DNA of 64,000 nt from Hyposmocoma kahamanoa. Lineage: Eukaryota > Arthropoda > Insecta > Lepidoptera > Cosmopterigidae. Positions 32,070 to 43,020 of this stretch are shown here, piece by piece. Both the position numbers and the translations under genes were made by a program. The stretch is from NCBI RefSeq assembly GCF_003589595.1, contig NW_020654748.1, positions 4,633,770 through 4,697,769 on the forward strand, read 5' to 3'. Below the pieces are notes generated by a model, which saw only the letters and a program-made list of their open reading frames with translations, ran no database searches and was not told the DNA's origin. Positions within the stretch are counted from its first letter, which is position 1. Each line of letters starts with the position of its first letter.

Positions 32070-32290
32070 TGCATCCATGGCCGAACGGTTACCATGTCGG
32101 ACTGCCACGCAGAGGTCCTAGGTTCGATTGCCAAACCGGGAGAAATATTTGTATGGACTACATTTATTTCTCTCGTGAGTTTGGGTGTTATTTGTTTTTG
32201 TCTAAGTATGTGTCCATGGCACCCGCGACACAGGCTTTCCCTAGTGCGGGGCTATGTTGAGTATGTGCGTTATTATTACAAAAAAAAATA
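32070..32290 (+). repeat. SINE-C copy, full length
   Basis: CATGGCCGAACGGTTACC is the A-box region and AGGTTCGATTGCC the B box. The body includes ATATTTGTATGGACTACATT, TCTCGTGAGTTTGGGTGTTA, GCACCCGCGACACAGGCTTT and GTGCGGGGCTATGTTGA. The 3' end is TTATTATTAC with an A-run. It lies inside the 11.5 kb intron. Confidence 0.82.
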
Positions 32291-32299
32291 ATGAGGAAA

Positions 32300-33630
32300 C
32301 TTGCACGTCGAAGTTTAAAGTGTAATGTAAAGTCCCCAACCCGCATTAGGCTAGCGCGGCGGACTATGGCGCTCGCCTGAGACTTCTCTCCAGTCAGGTC
32401 TTCACCTGAGTCCAGAAGTGGGAGGTATAAATGGGTTGAATGATGATAGTTTATATCCAAATTTCATTTGATGCTACAGCTCTAAATTTAAATTAATTAA
32501 TTATGAGATCATCTAATCCATAAAAGGTTATACAGTGAACCAAAATACGTAAAAAACGCCAAATTCACAGCAGAATGTATAAATTTGTGGTGATGGTGGA
32601 TTTGTCATTGCTGTTAAACGACTTCAAATTACGGTTTCGATTATTTATTAACAGATTTTATGGTTTAAAGAGATCTCACGATTTAGCTGCGTTAAAGTAT
32701 TTATTTTTATGATTTTGAAGTCAGAGTAACAAATAAGTAAGTTGGAGTGACATGTGATGCAAACAACTTTTATCTACACACATGTCATGAACTATCTATA
32801 ATGTGTTCAAAAACCGCAAATTACGACCAGCTTACAGATAAATACAATCTGTGAAAATGTTCATAATAATAACATCGAATTCGATTTTATTATGACATTC
32901 AAATTTCGAACATCTCTGAAAAACAAAACAATTTCTTTCGACCACAATTCTAATATCAGTCGAGATGAAGTTTTATTCGAAATGAAATGTCAATAGCAAA
33001 CAATTTTGACAAATTTCACACGTTACTTGATATCAAACGATAGATAGTTCGAGCCGACTCTGGTTTATCTATGAATTAAATAAAAAGTACGGTTGTGTCA
33101 CATGCGTGAGAAAAGTTTTTATTTGCCGCCATTTCGCCAGTCGTAATATGCGGTTCCTGAACACATCTTAGAGAGCTTATAATATGTGTATAGATATAAC
33201 AGTGTATGTAACTGTACATAATTAGGCATTAAAACACTCGTGTGATGTTTTTATACCCCCACACTCGTGTTTTAATAACTTTCATTATGTAACAGTCACA
33301 TAAACTACTATAATTAGTTTAAAGGAAAACTTAACTTTATTTATCATCACAATTATTATTTGTTAGTCATTCAAGTAAAATCTGGTCTAAAACACGTCTT
33401 CAAAATGGGCCCGAACAACAAATTAGCCCCACTGTTCTTATTTTTGTGAAGGACATTTCGTAGATGGCCTCGACTGCGCCATCGGATTGTTATCCGGGCG
33501 AGATAAAGGCTCATAGCCGTACTCTTACGTTTTAATCGGAATTTAAACCGCTGGAAGATAACACAATACCAGGGTTGCCCTTTTATACATCGAAATTATA
33601 TCTAAACCAACAGAAAACTATAGAATCATG
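32300..33630. other. Intronic AT-rich stretch, no gene recognised
   Basis: A fragment near 32340-32440 (CCCGCATTAGGCTAGCGCGGCGGAC) resembles a short tRNA-like or LINE-tail repeat, but I could not define it. The rest has no recognisable exon or element. Confidence 0.4.
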
Positions 33631-33634
33631 ACAG

Positions 33635-33755
33635 AAATGTAATTCAGATATGGTGTTCTTATCGTATCGATGGCATACACAATAATGCTTGCCATCGTGG
33701 TGAAAAGGTTTGTCAATTGCCGTAAAGTATTCGACGGTAGAAAGTCCGGAATTTA
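33635..33755. repeat. Unclassified repeat, partner of 600-760
   Basis: ATCGATGGCATACACAATAA, TGCCATCGTGGTGAAAAGG and TAAAGTATTCGACGGTAGAA follow the order of the first copy. It lies inside the receptor intron. Confidence 0.45.
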
Positions 33756-33824
33756 AAAGTCAAATAGAGTAGTATGGTATATCACTGAATAGGTTTTTAT
33801 AAGGTGTCAGACAGCCACACCAAT

Positions 33825-34025
33825 GAGCTGGTCTTAATTCAATCAATTATACCCTTAACTGGCTGAATTAGGACTCTGGTTCTCACTAGAGAATCGAGAA
33901 TCACTCAGAGGTACTAACTCCTAGAGCATCCAGACCAGAGCCAATGTAGAAAAGTTAATTTCCCAAATTGGTCCTAAAGGTAATCGAATCCGGGACCTCC
34001 TCATCTAACGCACATGAAGCCAACC
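33825..34025 (-). repeat. SINE-D copy
   Basis: In complement it has the B-box side (CGGGACCTCCTCATCTAACG, AATCGAATCC), then TTTCCCAAATTGGTCCT, CATCCAGACCAGAGCCAAT and CACTAGAGAATCGAGAATC. The order matches 6930-7135 in reverse. Confidence 0.75.
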
Positions 34026-34049
34026 ATTGGGCTTCCGATGTTGTAAAAA

Positions 34050-34260
34050 AATAGGTATAGCGTCTGGCACGGTATGCAAGAAGACGTCGGTTCGAATCCG
34101 AACGGATCGAAGGAATTTATTCTGAGTGTTTTTTCTGAGTATTCGATCTTTGTATTAATAATTATAACAAACTAGTGGAGTAATTTCACAAAAAATAATT
34201 GAATATCAATTCAATAAAAATTTAATTAATACGATAATTAATTGTTCGTAATTGGAAAAA
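34050..34260 (+). repeat. SINE-E copy, 5' truncated
   Basis: GGTATAGCGTCTGGCACGG, AAGACGTCGGTTCGAATCCG (B box), ATCGAAGGAATTTATTCTG, TTCGATCTTTGTATTAATAA and CAAACTAGTGGAGTAATTTC. The 5' GATGGCGCTACG part is missing. Confidence 0.78.
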
Positions 34261-34286
34261 ACTTCTAAGTTTTATATAACTTTTTT

Positions 34287-34435
34287 TATTAGACTGACAC
34301 GTAGAGGTCCCGGGTTCAGCCTACATTTATTTATTGGGTGTCATTTGTGGCTGTCCATGTGTGTGTCCGTGGCACCCGCGATACAGGGTTTCCCTAGTGC
34401 GGGGCTATGAGTGTGTGCGATGACGCTAGTTGTAT
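34287..34435 (+). repeat. SINE-C copy, partial
   Basis: TAGACTGACACGTAGAGGTC, CCGGGTTCAG (damaged B box), then after a deletion CATTTATTTATTGGGTG, GTGGCACCCGCGATACAGG and GTGCGGGGCTATGAGTGTG. It directly precedes a Rep-A copy. Confidence 0.72.
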
Positions 34436-34441
34436 CCAAGC

Positions 34442-34745
34442 ATTTTTTTATAACATCAAGTGACGGAACGAACATGTCGTGCGCCTGATGGTAAACTACA
34501 CGCCTGTCCATAACAGTTACAGTGCCACGCAGAGCTTTAAATTGCAAAGACCTGAGGGGCACTACCACTGTGCCCGTTCACCCGGAGACATAAGTTGACA
34601 AGTCTCATGTGCCTGTAATTTCACCAGCACCCTTACCCTTCAAAACCAGAACACAGTAATGATAACGTTACAGCTTGGAGGCACAAATAGGTAAGGTGGC
34701 AGTACTACCCTGGACGAACTCTTTCACAAGGAGCTGCTAAAACTT
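34442..34745 (-). repeat. Rep-A copy, full length reference
   Basis: The copy runs from TTTTTTTATAACATCAAGTG through GTGCCACGCAGAGCTTTAAA, GACCTGAGGGGCACTACCAC, TAAGTTGACAAGTCTCATG and CACCCTTACCCTTCAAAACC to GGACGAACTCTTTCACAAGG. It shows the whole family consensus order without insertions and is the easiest copy to use as a reference. Confidence 0.85.
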
Positions 34746-34984
34746 CAACTACTATTGTACTAAAACTACTGCATGCACTGAAAATCTACTTAGAAAATGT
34801 GAAATCCCCAATCCACATAGGGCCAACTTTAAACTTTCACGATCGTGGCCATAACAACTATCCAAATGGGTTGAATAATAATGGTATGCATACGAAACGA
34901 ACTCATAAGCATGTAATAATGTATATAACATTCATTTTTATTCAAATATGTAGATAGATAATTATGTATATTCTATACGTACGT

Positions 34985-35660
34985 ACGATTAATAAAAAGA
35001 TCGAACAAACACAAAGAAAATATCCTTTGATTTTGGGGCCTTACTCTCGAAATCGAATGAAAAAACGTCAAAGAAATTCAAGTCTGTAGGTCATTCATAG
35101 AGGCAAAACTGACATAACTACTGATTAGGAGTAGAACTCCTGGTTTGAGTTTGGAATACAAATTAAGATTTGAGTGTAGTCGATACTGTTAACCTGTGAA
35201 ACTTGGAGTAGATAACCTACCTTAAACAAGTCCGTAATAACAAACTAGTGGGGTATTTTCGCAAAAAGAAGATAACTTCGCTGCCTCAGCGACCCGAACA
35301 GCATCTTGGCTTCCGACACCAAAGCACTGTCGGTCTTGTACCAATTCCGACCATTCAGACACATTTAGTTCTTTTAGGTCTTTGGCGGCTTCATCCTTCC
35401 AGCTATATCTTGGACGGCCCCTGGACGATGGTCCAGGGGCCCTCCATTTCCCAAATTCTCTTTGCGTTTGTCCCAGAATCTTTCGAAATATCTTCCGTTC
35501 CGCCACTAATAATTTATGTTCTTCCTAGAGCTTTAGTGTCCATGTTTCATGATACATGAAACACAGTAAAAACATCATTATAATTTTATTAATACAAAGA
35601 TCAAACGCAAACAAAAATTCCTTCGATCTAACAGGACTCGAATGTGTATGATAACTAGGA
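34985..35660 (-). repeat. SINE-E fragments around a LINE tail
   Basis: ATTAATAAAAAGATCGAACA (34985) and AATACAAAGATCAAACGCAA (35590) are antisense SINE-E tails, and ACAAACTAGTGGGGTATTTT (35240) is a third. The B-box sides are decayed (CGAAATCGAATG near 35050, AGGACTCGAATG near 35632). Boundaries are approximate. Confidence 0.5.
35270..35506 (-). pseudogene. RTE-like LINE C-terminal tail remnant
   Basis: The frame reads RGRPRYSWKDEAAKDLKEL then EWSELVQDRQ, then AVRVAEAAK. The GRP...W.DE...DL..L.V..W..L.QDR pattern is the carboxy-terminal end common to RTE-like LINE reverse transcriptases (GRPKxRWxDxxxxDL.....W...AxDRxxWR). Only about 75 codons remain and no RT motifs are present. It is a 5'-truncated relic in the receptor intron. 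Confidence 0.6.
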
Positions 35661-35669
35661 ACACTTATG

Positions 35670-37950
35670 GTAAAACATCATGATTTGCAATAAAACCAAT
35701 AACATAATTTTATTATTTGATAAAAATAAAAATATGTAGGTGGTAGTAATTCATAACGTTGACTCTACATTTTTTATTGCTTCAATCAACTGACATGGAC
35801 ACAAGAGATATTAATGGTTAAAGTCAGTAGTAGGGGAATGCTCCGTTCCATTTGAACAAAGCCTTGATTAATATGTAGCTTGTGCGGCGCCGTTACGGTT
35901 GTGACGTCACTCCTGATATTCGAACGCCTGTAACTATTATATTTTTCATGAAATGTCAACTTTATTTTTGCCTCCATTTTTTATAAACATTATTACTTAC
36001 AAGAAATATTTTCAAATTATTAATAATAAATATTGCAATTTAAATATGTATAATGTTTTTAATGCTAACGAATTATGCATTTAATTTATTTATATTGAGG
36101 TAACTTTTCGGGTATTTCTTATATATCGTGAAGATTTCCGATATTAGCATCTTTCAAACTTGAAATTTTAAAACAGTTTCCGTAAGCTGGTGTCACCTGT
36201 AAGTGGTCTCTACGTCTAAATAGCCTGCGTTTTATTTTATAAGCGCTCGTAAATTCAGCAGGCATTACGTAGAGTGACAACGATTTCCATAAATGTTGCC
36301 ACAGATGGGGCAAGTCAATGGTACCAATTTAAAAGCAATGTCATTCGAAAATACGATGATCATTTTTATTTATTACGTCCCAAATAAACGTTTATTATTT
36401 GCGTTTACTACAATTATATTTTCCTTTATTGTCGAATTTATTTTAGTAGATAATAAATATATATTTCAAGCTTTTCTGAGAATGTGGATATTAGTGGATC
36501 ACAACCATAGATATAGAAAGAAAAAGGGAAGATATGGTATGGGAGCGTGGTTCGTGTCGCCTAGATATGGTCAAAATGACCATGTCGAGGTGACACGCCT
36601 ACAAACATCGCCACAGTGACATGGTGATCGTTGTACATACAAGATCTCTCGTAAAACGTGAAAATGCCAAGTTGTAGCGATACATCTTATAGAAATTGGA
36701 GTGCAAACAAAAATTTTAAAACCAGTGAGATAACATTCCACCGGCTATTTGCATTTTTAGTTACTATTTATATTATTATTCAATGTTTTATTTTTGTCTC
36801 CATAGAAATTTCTAGACTCATATATCACTATATATACATCACTATGTTCGTTTTGAAGGCAATAATAATCGACAATAAATTTTTACTGAAATGTTTGAAT
36901 TTGTTACTATGATTTTTGTCCCTAAAATATCAAAGCGTTTTCGCTTTTTCATTCGCATTCACGTTAAATTTATTTCTTTTATTTTATTATTATTATTATC
37001 ATTACTAAACATTTTATTTCGAGTAACTTTAACAAAACTCATATTTCGGACAACCGTTTCAACTTCATGTCAATTTGGATGTTGCTGTTGCTTGAAGAAA
37101 AATTTATGTGTTTTAGATATTTTAGATATTTAAATTCCATTATGCTCGTAGATTAAACGTAGAGTATTTTAATGTTTAAGTTTTTCCAGTGAATTCAAAA
37201 TAAAAGAAGGTTGGATTGAAGCTGCAGGAAAATCGAAAGATTGGTTTTGTTATTGTGTGTTACTGTGTTTCAATTTCCATAGCAAATGCATTTAAAAAAT
37301 ACATAAAATAAAATCGGCTTCATTTTACTTGTGCATACAAAATAAATTAGAAACAATTATAGAAAATTACATAAATCCTTCATAAAAAATTAAGATAATT
37401 TAATTTATTAAATTCGTTGATGGTTCGAGTTTACTCTTGACAGTGACAGCTTATATATATTTTTTCATTTTATCACAAACAGATTGCGATCTGTCGGAAT
37501 GTGTATCAGTTACATCACTGTGATTCAGAATTGAGATCATTATCGTGAAAGACTTGTAGAATAAAAAATATGAACGTTATTTGTCATCGGAAATTCGTTT
37601 GAGTGAAACGTGTGAGTGTGGTTGAAAAATGGCACGACTGGGATGGTATTCATTCATTCTTTCCATGCGGTACCAATATTTCACTTATCGGAGATTTTTT
37701 ATGTCCTTTTTTTAGTAATTTGTTACATAGTCATTTTCATCTGTGTTTTATTGCTTTATAACAGTCGCTCTTATGTGATATGGCCTAGCGAGTATATATG
37801 GAGAAAATGTAGTGGGCAGTTGAACTTTCGACATTTGTTCCCTCTACCACATCGATTACAGAGATATAGTTCATTGAAAAATGTACTAAAAGTAAATAAA
37901 ATATATGATTTTACACAAACCTTTTTATACAATTAAAAATTTATTAAGAG
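35670..37950. other. Intronic AT-rich stretch
   Basis: Several AT-rich frames (36293, 36658, 36891, 37616, all + strand) begin with ATG but are hydrophobic, Phe/Ile-rich and without similarity I recognise. Such frames are expected in AT-rich intron. No splice-supported exon was seen. Confidence 0.4.
36553..36597. repeat. Short imperfect hairpin
   Basis: CGTGTCGCCTAGATATGGTC pairs with GACCATGTCGAGGTGACACG across a four-base AAAA-type loop, with a few mismatches. It occurs in otherwise single-copy intron sequence. Confidence 0.6.
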
Positions 37951-37956
37951 TTACAG

Positions 37957-38167
37957 ACGGGGACTTTTAGCAGCGATGCAAAGACGCGTTCGTGAAACGC
38001 GTGATTGCATCGCTACACTTGCGATTTATAGGCGATTACATCTATGCAAACGCGGGACTGCATCGATACAAACGCGCGATTTCATCGATGTAATCGCTTA
38101 TAAATCAAAAGCGTAGGTTTGCAATCGCGCGTTTGTGTCAAACGTCGCCACTTGTAACCGCTCTTAG
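37957..38167. mobile_element. Palindromic MITE-like element, about 210 bp
   Basis: The inner arms GATTTATAGGCGATTACATC (38024) and GATGTAATCGCTTATAAATC (38086) are complementary. Outward, ACGCGTGATTGCATCGCTAC pairs with a segment near 38110-38140 containing GTAGGTTTGCAATCGCGCGT. GCGAT/ATCGC words fill the whole element. It is non-coding and of unknown superfamily. Confidence 0.65.
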
Positions 38168-38297
38168 ATACGACATTTCTGATTATTTCCGAAAATTTAA
38201 ACATTGAAAGTGTTGCAATATGGCTTATTAATTTGCGAGACGATCATACCAGTTACTAACCTTTAACTAGAGAATACCTATATTGGGTACAACCCAG

Positions 38298-38550
38298 AAC
38301 GAACGAACAACACCGCACGCGCACGACCAGCCATCGCCGACCCCGCGGCTCACCACAAACGCCAGCACCGCATCAAACAACACGCTATGCAACGTTACCT
38401 GACCCCCGCGACCCCTCAGCCCAAACACCAAAACTCACTCAGAAACAAAACGACATAACCCTTTCACAAAACCCCTTTAAACGCCACCAAACTATTCTCG
38501 CCCTTAAACCATACCAACGCGACGGTCCACATTCCTACTGAACGAGTGCG
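38298..38550. other. C-rich, strand-skewed block in intron
   Basis: For about 230 bases the + strand is very rich in A and C and poor in G and T (for example ACCGCACGCGCACGACC, CCACAAACGCCAGCACCG). The flanks are AT-rich. One + frame is open for about 77 codons, but this follows from the base bias; it has no ATG start and no similarity I recognise. It is probably a piece of an imported repeat. Confidence 0.55.
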
Positions 38551-38704
38551 CCAGAATCGCCAATAATTACGTACTGATAATGTTTAAATAATTAATTATT
38601 ATTTATATCTTTAATATCAAACCGAAAAGCATTATATATTTTTTTACAGACATGATCTCAGATTGTCTCTGGTAGTAACTTAATTTGATCTACGGTAATT
38701 AACT

Positions 38705-38905
38705 AAAGACTAACTGCCTGGTTTCAAACTAGGACATTCCCTGTGCTTTGAGTACCAGATTACCAGAATACTGGGGCATTTCCCAGAACACCCAGACCAG
38801 AACCAATTCACAAATTTTCATATCCCAAATTGGCCCTACCGGAAATTGAACCCGGGACATCCGCATCCATCGCCCACAATGTAGACCGTTAGGTCACCGA
38901 GGTTA
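38705..38905 (-). repeat. SINE-D copy
   Basis: The complement carries the A-box side (CTCGGTGACCTAACGGTCT), B box GGGTTCAATTTCC and then the CCAATTTGGGATATGAAAAT body. The far end matches CTGGTACTCAAAGCACAGG-like sequence of other copies. Confidence 0.78.
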
Positions 38906-38929
38906 TCAATCTGTGACACTAATCTGTCA

Positions 38930-39040
38930 CAATACCCAGACGAGAGTCAAATTAAGAACAGTTCATTTCCTAATTGCTATCCTACCTGGAACCGAACCCG
39001 CCACCTCGTCATCCAGAACTCACAGTAGTAACCGTTAGGA
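38930..39040 (-). repeat. SINE-D copy, partial, adjacent
   Basis: CAATACCCAGACGAGAGTC, CAGTTCATTTCCTAATTG, CTACCTGGAACCGAACCCG and CATCCAGAACTCACAGTAG repeat the order of the copy just upstream, in the same orientation. It may be an independent insertion or a local duplication. Confidence 0.65.
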
Positions 39041-39462
39041 AAATATTGGCATTCCATACTTATACTGCAAAGTTCGCTACAAAGATCAAAAGATCCCGTT
39101 CTGAAGCTTCCAATTTATGGTAACCCTGATACGTCTAATTAATCAGGATTATTCGGGCAGACAACGGTGATCTTTGTTTTATCAAGATATTACTTTTATT
39201 AATGTGTAGTATTTACTTTTGACTGCCCTTACCCTTAATAGACGACAGTGATTAATTGTGATAAGATATACAGATATATTATACTAATCGATTAACAACG
39301 ATTTTGTGAAAAAAGTTAGCTTTATTTAGATTACATTTCGAATGGTGATTGGGGTGACATTCATAAAATAGAGATGAAAAATAAGTCACTTTGACACATT
39401 TTTTAATTTTCAATTTCGGACAATTAAAATTATTTACACATACTACAATAAATTTGAACTTG

Positions 39463-39562
39463 AACTACCTCCGTGGCCAAACGGTCATCATGCTAGACTG
39501 CCGCGTAGAGGTCGAGTCGGGAGAAATATTTGTATGGCCTACATTTATTTATCTCGTGAGTT
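39463..39562 (+). repeat. SINE-C copy, 3' truncated
   Basis: CTACCTCCGTGGCCAAACGG, ATGCTAGACTGCCGCGTAGA, a damaged B box (AGGTCGAGTCGGG), then ATATTTGTATGGCCTACATT and ATCTCGTGAGTTTG. It stops before the GGCACCCGCGACACAG part. Confidence 0.75.
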
Positions 39563-39913
39563 TGAAAAATTGGCACAGAGATATATTCACAAATACTTTG
39601 ACTACAACTTCTAAAATGTGCTAAACAGTTTCAGAATTTTTGGATGACAAATCTCTTAGTTCATTTATATATTTATTTTGACATTATTCAAATTATTCCT
39701 ATTTGGACATCTAGTTATGTGCATTTTACAAATATTGTCAATAAAAGGTTGACCCAAATAACTATCACCGCATTTAAATTCCAGATTGACTTCCTAAATT
39801 CATGCGTGCAAGCTTATGTGATATTAAAAAAAATGTTACTATGCTGCTTTAATTATCGTAACTAACGTAATGGATATTTTTAACGAATTCGATCCAATGA
39901 TACCAAGTGACAA

Positions 39914-40310
39914 GACCAACATACAGTTGCAGTGCCACTCAGAGCTTTAAATCACAAAGATCTTTTGACTGCCTCCGTGGCCTAACAGTCACCATGCCGC
40001 CACGCAGACTGCCACGCAGAGGTTCCAGGTTCGATTCCCGGGCCGGGAAAAATATTTGTATGACCTACATTTATTTCTCTCGTGAGTTTGGGTGTAATTT
40101 GTGGTTGTCTATGTGTGTGTCCATGGCACCCGCGACACAGGGTTTCCCTAGAGCGGGGCTATGTTGAATGTGTGCGTTATTATTATTATTATTATTATTA
40201 TCTGAGGGGTACTGCCACTGCGCCCGTCACCTAGAGACATAAATCGACAAGTCGCATGTTCCTGTAATTTCATCAGCACCCTTACCTTTCAAAACCGAAA
40301 CACAATAATA
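39914..40310 (-). repeat. Rep-A copy split by a SINE-C
   Basis: The left part has CAGTTGCAGTGCCACTCAG, AGCTTTAAATCACAAAGATC; the right part resumes ATCTGAGGGGTACTGCCACT and continues to CTTACCTTTCAAAACCGAAA. Joining them gives normal Rep-A order, with ATCT possibly repeated at the junctions as a target duplication. Confidence 0.78.
39966..40200 (+). repeat. SINE-C copy nested in Rep-A
   Basis: CTGCCTCCGTGGCCTAACAG, GACTGCCACGCAGAGG, a clear B box GGTTCGATTCCCGG, then the family body and a (TTA)n tail of about seven units at 40180-40200. The long simple tail and clean junctions suggest one of the younger SINE insertions here. Confidence 0.85.
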
Positions 40311-40319
40311 ATAATAATA

Positions 40320-42190
40320 GTTTTTTACTTAAGACAACATAGGTCCACTCGTTAGTTTTACAGAAACCTTAGGTACTATGTTAGTTTATAAAGAATTCAA
40401 TATTTATAAGTATAACAAAATAAACTACATACAAAAATTAAAATTAAAATTGAAGTAATATAAATATGAAAAAAATTAACTTTAAAAACTAAAAATTGAA
40501 ATATTATAATTAAATTACAGAAACATTTTTAAATGAAAATAATATAAACAAAACTAAACAATAAAATTGAGTAAAATAAAATAAAATAAAATAGAAATTG
40601 CCAGAGTTTGGTCTACATTTTGATTTAATTTAAATTTTTTTAGTGGGCTGCCGTACCACTACTAACAAATTGCTCAAACATGGGCTCCGCTAATATTCTG
40701 GGATCAGCGAAATAAGATCTACGGCTTCTTCTAATCGGTATTTTAATATGTTATTTAATGTCATTTTTATTTATAAACAAAATTAACGTTATTGACATTT
40801 TTTTAGACAGCAATAATACTTTGTGTGCTATATTGTTACCAAAAAGTCGAAAGTTATCAAAATGCAAGTGCGTTAGTTACGACAAAGAGGTCAGTATTTT
40901 AGTTCGATGAAGTGCATGTGAGTTAATGTAGGTATAATAAATACACTTTCAGTATTTTCATGCCTATCATTTGGCAGGACACAGTCAAACTATACTTATT
41001 TCGTCTCATATGAACTTCTATACATACTTGTATTTTGACAAATAAATGAAATAAGAAAATAGCCCGGTTGATTCTCTACTATAAATAAAATTCGGTTGGA
41101 ATAGTCACCTAGGATCTTATCATCGTGATTCAGTATAAGCGAAAAATCAACCAATGCCATCTTTCGTCTTTTTTAAGTAAATATAAAATGCTCCTACTTA
41201 GTTATAGCTGTGTGTTGTAATAGGTATGTAACACATATGACCTTTTGACAAACAAATTCTAATTACCATAAATCGATAAATGGATAATGCTTGGGAAATA
41301 TTTAAATTTGCGACAAGTATAACCATTTTGTAAGTTGTAAAAATTTACATAAATTAATAATAATGTTAATAACACGTAACATTTTTACTATGAGTACCTT
41401 TTGAAAACGCAAAGAACTTATCTGCTATTCTATACTAAATGATCTACTTTACCACATTATGATGCAGATGGCTCCCTTTACTAAAAATTTGTATTAAATT
41501 GTAAAATAACCCACTTTGTACGCAATGCATTAAGTTAACAACCTGTATTATTATTATACTAAATGGTCGTACCCACTCAACCCAAATACTTGGAACAGCT
41601 GATTTTAATTCGCAATACCCGAGTGCTTCCATTTCACAAGATACAATAAAAATCCTTATCACCATCACGTAAATATAATTTTTCTTAATAAAAATAATCG
41701 GAGACCATCAAACAGCAGTTGTAGTGTATATTTAAGCCTAAGATATAAATTTTTAATAGCATTAATCATAGTAATGGAAGCTTAATGGTAAAACGAAAGA
41801 TTGTTCCTTATTCATTTCATTCCCTTTGTTTTACATTTTTGCAAGTTGGTCCTACCTTTAGTCTCATGCAACCGGGATTATGGCCTTTTTTCAATGAATT
41901 GATGCTTATTTAATACGAAAAGCTGCTCTCAGTAAGAGGAGCTGAAATTTTTATTCTCTTTTTGTTTCTTTTTATTTTAAAAGCTTCGTATTGAAATCCG
42001 AAAAAGCGGAATTTTAGCAGCAAAAGTCAAAATTCTATTAGTGATTCTTGTATTGTTGTTTCAGTGTACCGCCGTCAAATATATAAAGCTTTTTAAGTGC
42101 GGTTTATCTATGAATTAAATTTCGTTTTACTGTTCTGTTTAGGTTTCCTTATATTTATAATATCTAACAATATATGTATTTGCAATGTGG
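40320..42190. other. Intronic AT-rich stretch, no gene recognised
   Basis: A-rich simple sequence at 40425-40600 (repeated AAAATAAAATAAAATA near 40570) is followed by AT-rich sequence. No exon or transposon protein similarity was found. Confidence 0.45.
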
Positions 42191-42194
42191 TATG

Positions 42195-42520
42195 AAAGAT
42201 GATGTAGTGACAAGGATAGAGAGAAGGATGCTTCGATGATTTGGTTATGTAGAAAGAATGAATGTTGGTAGATTGACAGCACAAATTTATAAAGTGACTG
42301 TGGATGGAAGTGTGGAGAGAGGTAGACCGCGGCGAAGATATTCCAATCAGATTGAGGATGTCCTTAAAAAAGGAAGGGTTAAAAGTACCAAGAATAAACG
42401 GGCAAGTATAAAGAGATTGATGGGAGTGGAGGAGGCGAAAGATGATTTGTCAGGAGCGTAGCAAGTGGAGGTCCATAGTCTCTGCCTACCCCGGTGAGAG
42501 GCAGGCGCGATGATATGTAT
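42195..42520 (+). pseudogene. LINE endonuclease/RT C-terminal tail remnant
   Basis: The + strand reads IERRMLR.FGYVERMN, LTAQIYKVTVDGS, RGRPRRRYSNQIEDVLKKG and KRASIKRLMGVEEAKD, then after a stop a VHSLCLPR-like end. This is the arthropod LINE ORF2 tail (MLRWFGHVERM, GRPRR, MxxxEAK, WRSIVSAYP). Stop codons interrupt it (near 42232 and 42459). It lies about 330 bases before the M4 exon of the receptor and is not part of it. Confidence 0.7.
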
Positions 42521-42689
42521 GTATGTAAATTTGTTATTACTACTGATCCAAAGATTGAAATATACAAAGAAAAATTTCTTCAGAAATGTTACAAACAACG
42601 CGTATCAAATATTGCACTTAAAATGATAATAACGTAAATTTAAGAAAAAAATATTTATTTTTGACGCAAAAAAACTATAAAACTAAAGG

Positions 42690-42775
42690 AAAATTCTAAG
42701 CCAGGATGTGAACTCGCGACAGACATCGCAGGCAGATTCTGCCCACCAGGCCACATCATTACAACTAAATAATTT
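42690..42775 (-). repeat. tRNA-like SINE fragment
   Basis: The complement reads TGGCCTGGTGGGCAGAATC (A-box-like) and CGCGAGTTCACATCCTGGC (B-box-like). Spacing fits a pol III promoter, but the family is not one of those named above and only this copy was seen. Confidence 0.45.
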
Positions 42776-42853
42776 GCTGTGAACGCTTACCTTAAATCTG
42801 TTCAATTGGCTATTTCTAAAAGAAAAATAAGATTCATCGTCTTTAATTAACAG

Positions 42854-43020
42854 GGGTGGCAGCTGTGGCGGGTGTGTTCATCCTACTTGGTGTGGGCATG
42901 ATCGTCGGCTGTCTCATATTGATCGTGGAGCATCTGTTTTATAAATACACCTTACCCGTACTGCGACACCAACCCAAAGGAACTATATGGAGGAGTAGGA
43001 ATATTATGTTCTTCAGTCAG
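42854..43020 (+). CDS. Nmdar2: Nmdar2 exon: transmembrane segment M4
   Basis: The acceptor is TTAACAG and the donor TCAG/GTAAGC. Two bases complete a split Gly codon, then 55 codons follow: VAAVAGVFILLGVG, then MIVGCLILIVEHLFY, then KYTLPVLRHQPKG and NIMFFSQ. The hydrophobic run of about 26 residues is M4, the last membrane helix, followed by the EHLFY motif shared with GluN2 subunits and the start of the cytoplasmic tail. Intron phases match both neighbours. Confidence 0.93.

Noticed and set aside
36293..37133. Series of hydrophobic + strand frames as possible receptor or odorant-receptor exons
   Set aside because: They are Phe/Ile-rich because of AT-rich codons, have no conserved motifs, and show no matching splice sites.
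38320..38540. A/C-rich block as a protein-coding exon
   Set aside because: The long open frame follows from the lack of G and T on that strand; there is no start codon, splice signal or recognisable motif.
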